A program made the position numbers and the translations under genes. The notes under the pieces were generated by a model. That model was not told the origin of the DNA. It was given only the letters and a program-made list of their open reading frames with translations, and did no database searches. From DASSKF01 sp035690725 (GTDB lineage Bacteria > Actinomycetota > Actinomycetes > Actinomycetales > Dermatophilaceae), in the NCBI GenBank assembly GCA_035690725.1, contig DASSKF010000004.1, positions 1 to 6,492 of the forward strand: 6,492 nucleotides of DNA, given 5' to 3'. This document shows, one piece after another, positions 1-5,978 of this stretch. Within the stretch, counting starts at the first letter, position 1, and each line of letters begins with the position of its first letter.

Positions 1-1
1 C

Positions 2-367
2 CAGGTCGACGACGTGGGGCAGCGCTGGAACGTCAAGGTCTACACGCCCGACGACCGCTCCTACCCGTCGTGGGCGATCGCCGCCCAGGCCGACCGGCCC
101 CGCCGCTCGGTGCTCGGGCAGCGGCTGCGCGACTACGACGCCTCGCTCAACCCGGGGGACCCGGGGACGGACACGCCGCAGCAGAAGGTGACGGCCTCCC
201 TCGTGGCCGAGGAGATCCGCCGCGGCCGCGCCGAGTACGACGTCGGCCGCGAACGCGGCCTGGTCGGGCCGGTGGGCGAGGGCCACGTCGACAAGCAGTG
301 GGCGTGGGCCGCGATCGCGCCGGTGCTGCTCACGGCGGGCGCCGTGGCCGTCCTGTCGCTCACCTGA
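2..367 (+). CDS. 3' end of unrecognised gene; product with C-terminal membrane helix
   Basis: The frame is open from the window edge to a TGA at 365-367, so this is most likely the C-terminal part of a longer protein. A GTG at 14 could serve as a start, but upstream codons stay open and too little sequence is visible to judge a ribosome binding site. The visible part is a charged soluble stretch containing 'VKVYTPDDRSYPSW' and an R/E-rich segment ('AEEIRRGRAEYDVGRERG'). The last ~20 residues before the stop (from 'WAWAAIAPVLLTAG' to 'LSLT') are hydrophobic and alanine/valine-rich, with almost nothing after them. That suggests a single C-terminal membrane helix (tail anchor), placing the rest in the cytoplasm or outside depending on the unseen N-terminus. 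I do not recognise the family and assign no function. Codon use (GC-rich third positions) matches the neighbours. Element A begins 20 bases after the stop. Confidence 0.65.
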   Translation, partial: QVDDVGQRWNVKVYTPDDRSYPSWAIAAQADRPRRSVLGQRLRDYDASLNPGDPGTDTPQQKVTASLVAEEIRRGRAEYDVGRERGLVGPVGEGHVDKQWAWAAIAPVLLTAGAVAVLSLT

Positions 368-387
368 CCTCCGCCCCCCCGAGGCTC

Positions 388-433
388 GTTGCTGAGGGTT
401 CGCGGTCCGCTCGAGCACGGGCCCTTCAGCAAC
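388..433 (+). repeat. REP-like 46-bp palindromic element, copy A
   Basis: The arms are GTTGCTGAGGG (388-398) and CCCTTCAGCAAC (422-433), pairing over 11 bp with one G.T (396/425). They enclose a 24-base loop containing the palindrome GCTCGAGC (409-416). Copies B and C further on have the same total length (46 bp) and nearly the same arms. The interior is asymmetric, so the element has a direction: copy A matches the reverse complement of copy C at 38 of 46 positions by hand count, but direct C at only 28. It sits in the gap between the tail-anchored protein gene and the DUF559 gene. It could also stop transcription of the first gene, but no T-tract follows. The rest of the gap (434-597) includes a G-run at 441-452 and holds no recognisable gene or promoter. 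Confidence 0.85.
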
Positions 434-597
434 TTCCCGCGGGCGGGGGGGGTATGCCGTGAGCAAGCCCTGGTCCGTCCACAGGCCTGACTGCCACGCA
501 CGTGCCGTCCACGCGGCGGGGTTCGGGGGCTGCCGGCCGCGTCGGCGGTGACCAGAGTCGGTGCGGTGAACCTGCTGCTCCACTGCCCCGCTGTCCG

Positions 598-1608
598 ATG
601 AGCACCGCGGCATCAACCGACGACGCCTCGGTTCCGGGCCGGAGGGCCAAGCGCGTCCGGCGAGGCCCGGCGGAGCAACTGCGGGTGGTCGAGCGGGTGG
701 AGGAGCTCGCCGCATCCCAGGGCGATGTCCTCTCCCGTGGGCAGGCGGGCGAGCTGGGCGCGGACCGGCACCACATCGCTCACCAGGTCCGCGTCGGGCG
801 CTGGTTGGCCCGTGGCAGCCGCACCGTGGCGATCCACCGCGGACCGCTGCCACCGGAGGCCACCCGGCACAGCGCACTCTTCGAAGTCGGTGCGGGCGCT
901 GCCCTCGACGGAGCGACCGCCCTGCAGGTGGCCGGGCTGGAGCGGTTCGAGGCGAAGGTTCACGTGAGCATGCAGCACGGCCGCAGACCCGGCCGTCCAC
1001 CGGACGTCGTCGTCCACGAGCTCATCGCCTGGCGCGAGGAGCACGTCATCGATGCCGGGATCCGCCGGGTCCGTCCCGAGGTGGCGGCGGTACGCGCGGC
1101 CGCGTGGGCCGTCAGTGACCGTCAGGCGGCCCTGGTGTTGCTCATGACCGCTCAGCAGAAGGTGGCGCTCCCTGAGCGCATGCTCGCCCACGCGGAGGCC
1201 CAGCTGCGGTTGCGGCGTCGGGAACTCATCGAAGGGGTGCTCGCCGACACCGTCGACGGGGCGCAATCCCTGGGCGAGCTCGACTTCGCCCGACTCTGCC
1301 GGCAGCGGGGGCTGCCCGAGCCCAGCCGCCAGGTGGTCCGTCGACGCCCGAGCGGTCGTGCGTACCTGGACGTCGTGTGGGAGGACTTCGGCGTCGCGGT
1401 GGAGATCGACGGCATCCACCACCTCGATCCGGAGAACGCCATGGAGGACCAGCTCCGGCAGAACGACCTGGTCCTGCTCCCCGGGTCGGAGTCGATGTTG
1501 CGCGTGATGTCGTGGGCGCTTCGCGTGGACCCGGCGCCCTTCCTGGACCAGCTCGAGGAGCTCCTCGTGTCACGCGGCGCCCGGTTGAACACCTCGAAGC
1601 GCCGCTGA
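598..1608 (+). CDS. AbiEi-like/DUF559 domain protein (Vsr-like putative endonuclease)
   Basis: The product is 336 residues from ATG 598. After a basic, low-complexity N-terminus (1-30), residues ~32-80 ('ELAASQGDVLSRGQ...GRWLARGSRTVAIH') look like the winged-helix domain at the start of AbiEi-family antitoxins. A middle helical region follows. Residues ~225-325 form a DUF559/Vsr-like PD-(D/E)XK nuclease-type domain: E227 in 'LGELDF', D258 in 'YLDVVW', then 'AVEIDGIHH' (E269, D271, H274, H275) and a late 'QNDLVL' helix. The acidic and histidine residues expected of the fold are present, so it does not look decayed. Such proteins are common in actinobacteria but their function is unknown; DNA cleavage or a toxin-antitoxin/phage-defence role is inferred only from the fold. 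No partner gene is adjacent. The start is uncertain: GTG 502 is in frame but lacks a ribosome site, ATG 598 also lacks one, and GTG 685 has GGAG at 672-675 and would still keep the whole domain. The gene is alone between palindromic repeats, convergent with the mutase gene. Confidence 0.82.
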   Translation: MSTAASTDDASVPGRRAKRVRRGPAEQLRVVERVEELAASQGDVLSRGQAGELGADRHHIAHQVRVGRWLARGSRTVAIHRGPLPPEATRHSALFEVGAGAALDGATALQVAGLERFEAKVHVSMQHGRRPGRPPDVVVHELIAWREEHVIDAGIRRVRPEVAAVRAAAWAVSDRQAALVLLMTAQQKVALPERMLAHAEAQLRLRRRELIEGVLADTVDGAQSLGELDFARLCRQRGLPEPSRQVVRRRPSGRAYLDVVWEDFGVAVEIDGIHHLDPENAMEDQLRQNDLVLLPGSESMLRVMSWALRVDPAPFLDQLEELLVSRGARLNTSKRR

Positions 1609-1625
1609 CGCCGGATCCGGCTCCG

Positions 1626-1641
1626 GGCGGCGGCCGCCGCC
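1626..1641. terminator. GC palindrome after the DUF559 gene, possible terminator hairpin
   Basis: GGCGGCGGCCGCCGCC is a perfect 16-bp palindrome 17 bases after the DUF559 stop codon; a shorter one, CCGGATCCGG, sits at 1611-1620. It could fold as a 6-bp GC stem with a 4-base loop. There is no U-tract, which is common for actinobacterial terminators but also leaves the call weak. Confidence 0.3.
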
Positions 1642-1653
1642 TGCCGACCTGCT

Positions 1654-1699
1654 GTTGCTGAAGATCTGCGGTTGCCGTGAGCGTGGACCCTTCAGCAAT
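1654..1699 (+). repeat. REP-like 46-bp palindromic element, copy B
   Basis: The arms are GTTGCTGAAG (1654-1663) and CTTCAGCAAT (1690-1699), pairing over 10 bp with a terminal G.T. The interior is 26 bases, as in A and C. B matches copy A in the same orientation at 33 of 46 positions. In all three copies, read in the orientation of A, the interior keeps GCGGT at interior positions 5-9 and GAGC at positions 16-19. B forms an inverted pair with C, separated by 51 bases, in the convergent gap between the DUF559 and mutase genes. Confidence 0.85.
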
Positions 1700-1715
1700 T
1701 CCCCAAGCCGGAGGT

Positions 1716-1746
1716 GCCCGGCCGGGGAGAGGCCTCTGCGCCGGGC
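1716..1746. repeat. Inverted repeat in the linker between copies B and C
   Basis: GCCCGGC (1716-1722) and GCCGGGC (1740-1746) form a 7-bp GC stem. Its 17-base loop contains a second perfect palindrome, AGAGGCCTCT (1728-1737). Together with B and C this makes three consecutive hairpin-capable units in ~145 bases. It may act as a bidirectional terminator for the two converging genes, or it may be part of the repeat array. In this base composition some GC palindromes arise by chance. Confidence 0.5.
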
Positions 1747-1750
1747 CGTT

Positions 1751-1796
1751 GTTGCTGAAGAGCCGCTGCTCGGGGATACCGCGAACCTTCAGCAAC
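1751..1796 (-). repeat. REP-like 46-bp palindromic element, copy C (inverted)
   Basis: The arms GTTGCTGAAG (1751-1760) and CTTCAGCAAC (1787-1796) are perfect 10-bp inverted repeats around 26 bases. The interior resembles A only when reverse complemented (19 of 26, including a shared run of nine, GTTCGCGGT), so C is placed on the minus strand. It ends 10 bases before the stop codon of the mutase gene. All three copies are followed on the plus strand by TTCC within a few bases of the right arm, a flank that does not flip with the interior. Confidence 0.87.
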
Positions 1797-1806
1797 TTCC
1801 GTGGAG

Positions 1807-3504
1807 TCAGATGCGGGTGAGCTCCTCCATCGCCCGGCGCAGGGTGGCCAGCCGGGCCGACGCCTCCTCGCGGCTGGCGGCCAAATCGTCGCTGACCGGC
1901 ACGATCGCCTCGAGGTAGACCTTCAGCTTCGGCTCGGTGCCGCTCGGCCGGACGATCACCCGGCTGTGGTCGGCCAGGTGGTAGCGCAGCGCGTCGGTCG
2001 GGGGCAGCTCGCCCGCCGAGGAGTTGAGGTCGTCCAGCCCCGCCACCGCGATGCCGCCCAGGTCGCTCGGCGGCTGCTCGCGGAGCCGCTGCATCACCAC
2101 GTCGATCAGGTCGAGGTCGGCCACGCGCACGGAGAACGCGTCGGTGGCGTGGACGCCGTGCTCCCGGGCGAGGTCGTCGAGCACGTCGAGCAGCGTGCGT
2201 CCCTGCGCCTTGAGACCGGCGGCCATCTCGGCGACGAGCAGCGCGGCGCTGATGCCGTCCTTGTCGCGCACGGCCGACGGCGCCACGCAGTAGCCGATCG
2301 CCTCCTCGTAGCCGTAGCGCAGCCCCTCCACCCGGCCGATCCACTTGAAGCCGGTCAGCGTCTCCACGTGCGGGATGCCGGCGGCCTCCGCCATCGTGCC
2401 GAGCAGCCGTGAGGACACGATCGAGTTCGCGAACACCGCACCGGCCGCCACGCCGCGGGCGATGACGTGCGCCCCGAGCAGGGCCCCCAGCTCGTCCCCG
2501 CGCAGCATCCGCCAGCGCCCGGCAGCCGGGTCGGAGACGGCGACTGCGCACCGGTCGGCGTCCGGGTCGTTGGCGATGACGAGGTCGGCACCGACGTCGA
2601 GGGCGAGCTCGAGCGCCGCGTCGATGGCGCCGGGCTCCTCCGGGTTGGGGAAGGCGACCGTCGGGAAGTCCGGGTCGGGCTCGGCCTGGCCGGGCACCAC
2701 CTCCGGGTCCTCGAATCCCGCCCGCAGGAACGCCTTTCGCAGCACCTCGCTCCCGACGCCGTGCAGCGCCGTGTGCACGACCCGCAGATCGCGCGGTCCG
2801 TCCGGGTCGAGCGTGCCGACGACCGCCTCGACGTAGCGGTCCACGACCTCGTCGCCGAGGGTGTCCCAGTCCCGCCTCCCGCGGTAGACGTCGGACACCG
2901 CCCCGACGCGCGCGATCTGCTCGGCGATCTCGCGGTCCGCGGGGGGCACGATCTGGCTGCCGTCGCCGAGGTAGACCTTGTAGCCGTTGTCCTGCGGCGG
3001 GTTGTGGCTCGCCGTGACCATCACGCCGGCGTCGGTGCCGAGGTAGCGCACGGCATACGCGAGCACCGGCGTGGGCAGCGGGTGCGGCAGGACCATCGCC
3101 GGTCCGCCCGCCCCCCGGACCACCTCGGCCGTGTCCCGCGCGAAGACGTCGGAGTTGCGCCGCGCGTCATAGCCGATCACCACCGCCGGTTCCGCGGTCC
3201 GCTCCTGCAGGTATGCCGTGAGGCCGGCTGCCGCTCGGATGACCACCGAGCGGTTCATCCGGTTGGGGCCCGCGCCGACGGCCCCGCGCAACCCGGCGGT
3301 CCCGAACTCCAGCGTGCCGTCGAACCGGTCGCGCAGCTCGTCGGCAGCCTCCCGGTCGCCGTCCCGGACCCGGCCCAGCAGCTCACCCAGCTCCTCGCGG
3401 GTCTGCGGGTCCGGGTCGTCCTCCCGCCAGGCGTCGGCACGCTCCAGCAGCGCCTCGATCGGTTCCAGCTCCGCCTCGCCGGTGCTCCGGCTCGGATCGG
3501 TCAT
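1807..3504 (-). CDS. pmmB: Phospho-sugar mutase (phosphomannomutase/phosphopentomutase family)
   Basis: This is a 565-residue cytoplasmic alpha-D-phosphohexomutase-family enzyme, full length for the PGM2-like branch. The family moves a phosphate between C1 and C5/C6 of a sugar through a phosphoserine. The landmarks are in order: 'EFGTAGLRG' (66-74); catalytic serine loop 'TASHNPP' with S166; metal loop 'DPDADR' (313-318); sugar-recognition 'GFKWIGR' (385-391) and 'YEEAIGY' (399-405); and phosphate-binding 'RPSGTEPK' (519-526). Every motif is intact. ATG 3504 is supported by GGAGG at a 5-base spacing. The gene lies 91 bases downstream of the purine nucleoside phosphorylase on the same strand. 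That context, and PGM2-type enzymes acting as phosphopentomutases, favours ribose-1-phosphate to ribose-5-phosphate conversion, though mannose- or glucose-phosphate activity cannot be excluded. The symbol follows the M. tuberculosis gene, recalled next to deoD, and does not assert the substrate. Confidence 0.93.
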   Translation of the reverse strand: MTDPSRSTGEAELEPIEALLERADAWREDDPDPQTREELGELLGRVRDGDREAADELRDRFDGTLEFGTAGLRGAVGAGPNRMNRSVVIRAAAGLTAYLQERTAEPAVVIGYDARRNSDVFARDTAEVVRGAGGPAMVLPHPLPTPVLAYAVRYLGTDAGVMVTASHNPPQDNGYKVYLGDGSQIVPPADREIAEQIARVGAVSDVYRGRRDWDTLGDEVVDRYVEAVVGTLDPDGPRDLRVVHTALHGVGSEVLRKAFLRAGFEDPEVVPGQAEPDPDFPTVAFPNPEEPGAIDAALELALDVGADLVIANDPDADRCAVAVSDPAAGRWRMLRGDELGALLGAHVIARGVAAGAVFANSIVSSRLLGTMAEAAGIPHVETLTGFKWIGRVEGLRYGYEEAIGYCVAPSAVRDKDGISAALLVAEMAAGLKAQGRTLLDVLDDLAREHGVHATDAFSVRVADLDLIDVVMQRLREQPPSDLGGIAVAGLDDLNSSAGELPPTDALRYHLADHSRVIVRPSGTEPKLKVYLEAIVPVSDDLAASREEASARLATLRRAMEELTRI

Positions 3505-3509
3505 CGGTG

Positions 3510-3514
3510 CCTCC
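3510..3514 (-). promoter_or_regulatory. Ribosome binding site of the phospho-sugar mutase
   Basis: On the minus strand, GGAGG stands 5 bases before ATG 3504. It is the best ribosome site on this strand and fixes the start. It also suggests the mutase is translated independently of the upstream phosphorylase gene. Confidence 0.8.
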
Positions 3515-3551
3515 GGTTCCTTCCGGTCGTTCGTCCGTGCTCCGCGTGCCC

Positions 3552-3574
3552 GACGCCCGCCGTACGCCGGCGTC
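3552..3574. repeat. Inverted repeat between phosphorylase and mutase genes
   Basis: GACGCC (3552-3557) and GGCGTC (3569-3574) flank an 11-base loop that contains CGTACG. It lies in the 91-base gap between two co-directional genes and could be an intercistronic attenuator, an operator, or chance in GC-rich DNA. No T-tract or -10-like sequence is clear beside it. Confidence 0.3.
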
Positions 3575-3595
3575 CGCCGTGGGCCGACGCCCGCG

Positions 3596-4438
3596 TCAGA
3601 TCCGCGTCACGACGCTGGCGAGCAGCCGCCCGCACCGCTCCGCGGCCTCCCGGCCCGCCTCGAGCACCTCGTCGTGGGCGAGCGGCTGGTCGCCGACCCC
3701 CGCGGCGAGGTTGGTCACCAGCGAGACGCCGAGGACCTCCAGGCCGCTCTGCCGTGCGGCGATCGCCTCGAGGGCGGTGGACATCCCGACGAGGTCGCCG
3801 CCCATGGCAGCCGCCATCTTCACCTCGGCTGGCGTCTCGTAGTGCGGTCCCCGGAACTGCACGTAGACCCCCTCGCCGAGCTCGGGGTCGACCTCCCTCG
3901 CGAGGGTGCGCAGGCGGGGGGAGTACAGGTCGGTGAGGTCGACGAAGTTCGGCCCCTCGATGGGGGAGTGCGCGGTCAGGTTGATGTGGTCGCGGATGAG
4001 CACCGGTGTGCCCGCACCCCACTGCGGGTTGACGCTGCCGCAGCCGTTCGTCAGCACGATGGCGCGGCAGCCGGCGGCCGCTGCGGTCCGCACGCCGTGG
4101 ACGACGGCCCGCACCCCGCGCCCCTCGTAGAAGTGGGTGCGGGTGCCGAAGACGAGCGCCCGCCGGTCGCTGTCGCCGACCTGCACCGACCGCATCACCG
4201 AGCTGTGGCCCGCGATGGCCGCGGCGCCGAACCCCGGGACCTCGGACTGGTCGACACTGGCGCGGGTCTCGCCGACCAGGTCGGCCGTCTGACCCCAGCC
4301 GGAGCCGAGGACCAGGGCGATGTCGTGGCGCGGGACGCCGGTGCGCTCGGCGATCACCTCGGCGGCCCGGCCGGCGACGGCGAAGGGGTCGACGGCGGGG
4401 TCGGACAGGGAGATGGAGGTGCTGCTCGGCGCGGTCAC
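3596..4438 (-). CDS. punA: Purine nucleoside phosphorylase, trimeric (PNP/MTAP) type
   Basis: This 280-residue enzyme has the usual length for the trimeric PNP family. It splits purine (deoxy)nucleosides with phosphate into base and (deoxy)ribose-1-phosphate in the cytoplasm. Phosphate-site residues are visible: 'GSG' (45-47), H78 in 'AGHSS', and R100/H102 in 'RTHFYEG'. The 'TNGCGSVNPQWG' loop (130-141) matches the family's TNA-GG segment. 'FRGPHYETPAE' (195-205) holds the base-binding E201. 'VGMSTALE' (217-224) carries the ribose-site methionine, and 'VTNLAAG' (241-247) carries N243, the asparagine typical of inosine/guanosine-specific enzymes. Methylthioadenosine phosphorylases usually have aspartate there, so 6-oxopurine preference is inferred. 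The start is GTG 4438, with no Shine-Dalgarno but a -10-like TAGAGT just upstream, which fits a leaderless mRNA. It likely forms an operon with the mutase that consumes its sugar-phosphate product. M. tuberculosis calls the homologue deoD. Confidence 0.94.
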   Translation of the reverse strand: MTAPSSTSISLSDPAVDPFAVAGRAAEVIAERTGVPRHDIALVLGSGWGQTADLVGETRASVDQSEVPGFGAAAIAGHSSVMRSVQVGDSDRRALVFGTRTHFYEGRGVRAVVHGVRTAAAAGCRAIVLTNGCGSVNPQWGAGTPVLIRDHINLTAHSPIEGPNFVDLTDLYSPRLRTLAREVDPELGEGVYVQFRGPHYETPAEVKMAAAMGGDLVGMSTALEAIAARQSGLEVLGVSLVTNLAAGVGDQPLAHDEVLEAGREAAERCGRLLASVVTRI

Positions 4439-4444
4439 GGTCGC

Positions 4445-4450
4445 ACTCTA
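4445..4450 (-). promoter_or_regulatory. Candidate -10 element for a leaderless punA transcript
   Basis: The minus strand reads TAGAGT six bases before the GTG start, fitting the actinobacterial TANNNT -10 pattern and placing the transcription start at or next to the start codon. No good -35 is visible. The 93-base region 4439-4531 also has to hold the promoter of the divergent lpdA gene, for which no clear -10 is seen. Confidence 0.5.
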
Positions 4451-4531
4451 ACGACGAGACCGGGCGGGCGCGGTCCGGCAGGGGCGCGCGGGTGTTCGGT
4501 CCGGGCCGGGGACGGATGGTTGGATGGCCGC

Positions 4532-5935
4532 GTGAGCGAGCGGCATACCAAGGCAGTGATCGTCGGGGGTGGACCCGGCGGCTACGAGGCCGCCCTGGTG
4601 GCCGCCCACGTGGGCGCGGACGTGACGCTCGTGGACAGCGACGGCATCGGGGGCGCCGCGGTCCTGACCGACTGCGTCCCGAGCAAGGCGCTCATCTCGA
4701 CCTCGGACTTCCTGTCCCGGTTCACCGCGGCGGAGCAGCTGGGCGTCGGGTTCGACGGGCACGGCGACCAGCACGCCCACGCCCACGTGCGCGAGGTCAA
4801 CGGCCGCATCCTGCGGCTCGCCTCGGCCCAGAGCGAGGACATCGGCGCCCGCCTCACGGCCGTCGGTGTGCGGGTCGTCCGCGGACGGGGGGTGCTGTCG
4901 CGGACCGACCTGGTCGAGGTGCGTGACGAGGAGGGCGGGCTCGTCGAGGAGCTGCCGGCCGACGTCGTGCTCGTGGCGACCGGTGCGTCGCCGCGGGTGC
5001 TGGAGTCGGCGCCGCCGGACGGCGAGCGCATCCTGAACTGGCAGCAGATCTACGACCTCACCGAGCGCCCGGAGAAGCTCGTCGTGGTCGGGTCGGGTGT
5101 CACCGGCGCCGAGCTGGCGCACGCCTATCTCGGGCTGGGCAGCGAGGTCGTGCTCGTCTCCTCCCGTGACCGGGTGCTGCCCGGGGAGGACGCGGACGCC
5201 GCGAACGTCATCGAGGGCGTGTTCCGCCGGCGAGGGATGAAGGTGCTCAACCGATCGCGCGCCGCCTCCGCCGAGCGCACCGCCGACGGAGTCCGGGTGA
5301 CCCTGCAGGACGGCCGCACGGTCGACGGCTCCCACGTGCTCATCGCCGTGGGGTCGGTGCCGCGCACGGCCGACATGGGCCTGGAGAAGTGCGGCGTCGA
5401 GCTCGCGCCGTCCGGACACGTCAGCGTCGACCGGGTCTCGCGCACGTCCGCGCGAGGGGTCTATGCCGCGGGGGACTGCACCGGCGTGCTGGCCCTCGCC
5501 TCGGTCGCCGCGATGCAGGGGCGGATCGCCATGGCGCACGCGCTCGGTGACGCGGTGGCCCCGATGAACCTGCGCGCGGTGAGTGCGAACATCTTCACCG
5601 ACCCCGAGATCGCCACCGTCGGCTACTCGCAGAAGGACGTGGACGAGGGCGTCGTCGCGGCTCGCTCGGTGATGCTGCCGCTGGCGACCAACCCGCGGGC
5701 CAAGATGCAGAACATCGAGGACGGCTTCGTCAAGCTGTTCGCCCGCCCCGGGACCAGCATCGTCGTCGGCGGGGTCGTGGTGTCACCGCGGGCCTCGGAG
5801 CTGATCTACCCGGTGGCCCTCGCCGTGCAGAACCGGCTCACCGTGGACCAGCTGGCCGGGACGTTCACGGTCTACCCGTCCCTGTCGGGGTCGGTGGCCG
5901 AGGCCGCCCGGCGGCTGCACTCGCTCCAGCCCTGA
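4532..5935 (+). CDS. lpdA: NAD(P)H-quinone dehydrogenase, LpdA type (flavoprotein disulfide reductase family)
   Basis: This 467-residue FAD-dependent two-dinucleotide-fold protein closely resembles M. tuberculosis LpdA (Rv3303c) as I recall it, including 'GIGGAAVL', 'VATGASPR', 'PDGERIL', 'ASVAAMQGRIAM' and 'YPSLSGS'. The FAD site is 'GGGPGG' (12-17), the second nucleotide site 'GSGVTG' (187-192), the second FAD contact 'YAAGDCTG' (311-318), and the dimerisation domain covers ~345-467. It cannot be a lipoamide dehydrogenase: of the redox cysteine pair only C48 remains (the first is A43), and the C-terminal His-Glu pair is replaced by Y448 and G453. The family instead passes electrons from NAD(P)H to quinones. 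After the second beta strand the residues are 'SSRDR' rather than an acidic residue, hinting at NADPH use. GTG 4532 puts the FAD motif 11 residues in; the same frame stays open upstream only as antisense of punA/pmmB. It is divergent from punA. Confidence 0.92.
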   Translation: MSERHTKAVIVGGGPGGYEAALVAAHVGADVTLVDSDGIGGAAVLTDCVPSKALISTSDFLSRFTAAEQLGVGFDGHGDQHAHAHVREVNGRILRLASAQSEDIGARLTAVGVRVVRGRGVLSRTDLVEVRDEEGGLVEELPADVVLVATGASPRVLESAPPDGERILNWQQIYDLTERPEKLVVVGSGVTGAELAHAYLGLGSEVVLVSSRDRVLPGEDADAANVIEGVFRRRGMKVLNRSRAASAERTADGVRVTLQDGRTVDGSHVLIAVGSVPRTADMGLEKCGVELAPSGHVSVDRVSRTSARGVYAAGDCTGVLALASVAAMQGRIAMAHALGDAVAPMNLRAVSANIFTDPEIATVGYSQKDVDEGVVAARSVMLPLATNPRAKMQNIEDGFVKLFARPGTSIVVGGVVVSPRASELIYPVALAVQNRLTVDQLAGTFTVYPSLSGSVAEAARRLHSLQP

Positions 5936-5943
5936 GCACGGGT

Positions 5944-5974
5944 TAGCGTGGGAGAGGTCCGCGACAGCAGGAGG
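5944..5974 (+). promoter_or_regulatory. Candidate -10 and strong ribosome site of the proline-rich ORF
   Basis: TAGCGT (5944-5949) fits the TANNNT -10 pattern, and AGGAGG (5969-5974) stands 4 bases before ATG 5979. The ribosome site is one of the two strongest in the window, and it decides that the downstream low-complexity ORF is probably translated. The -10 lies 8 bases after the lpdA stop; no clear -35 is visible. Confidence 0.55.
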
Positions 5975-5978
5975 AACG

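Noticed and set aside
459..551. 30-codon GTG-started ORF after a G-run upstream of the DUF559 gene
   Set aside because: It is short, with no recognisable composition or homology; the G-rich stretch before it is not a convincing ribosome site.
388..1796. Elements A, B and C as a CRISPR array or as terminal inverted repeats of a classical IS
   Set aside because: There are only three copies at irregular spacing and with no spacers, and each is an internal palindrome. No transposase gene lies between them and no target duplication was found at the outer edges.
1920..1927. CCTTCAGC inside the mutase gene, resembling a right arm of the 46-bp elements
   Set aside because: It has no matching left arm, and is explained by the conserved Lys-Leu-Lys codons after the RPSGTEPK motif.
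1226..2551. Minus-strand 441-residue open frame across the DUF559 gene and the mutase 3' end
   Set aside because: It runs through the repeat elements and overlaps two well-supported genes; its R/G/A/P-rich translation has no motif. It is a GC-rich shadow frame.
3218..4531. Long plus-strand open frame continuous with lpdA
   Set aside because: It is antisense to the mutase and phosphorylase genes, whose motifs are complete; the translated sequence is low-complexity and the FAD-binding motif that begins LpdA lies only after GTG 4532.
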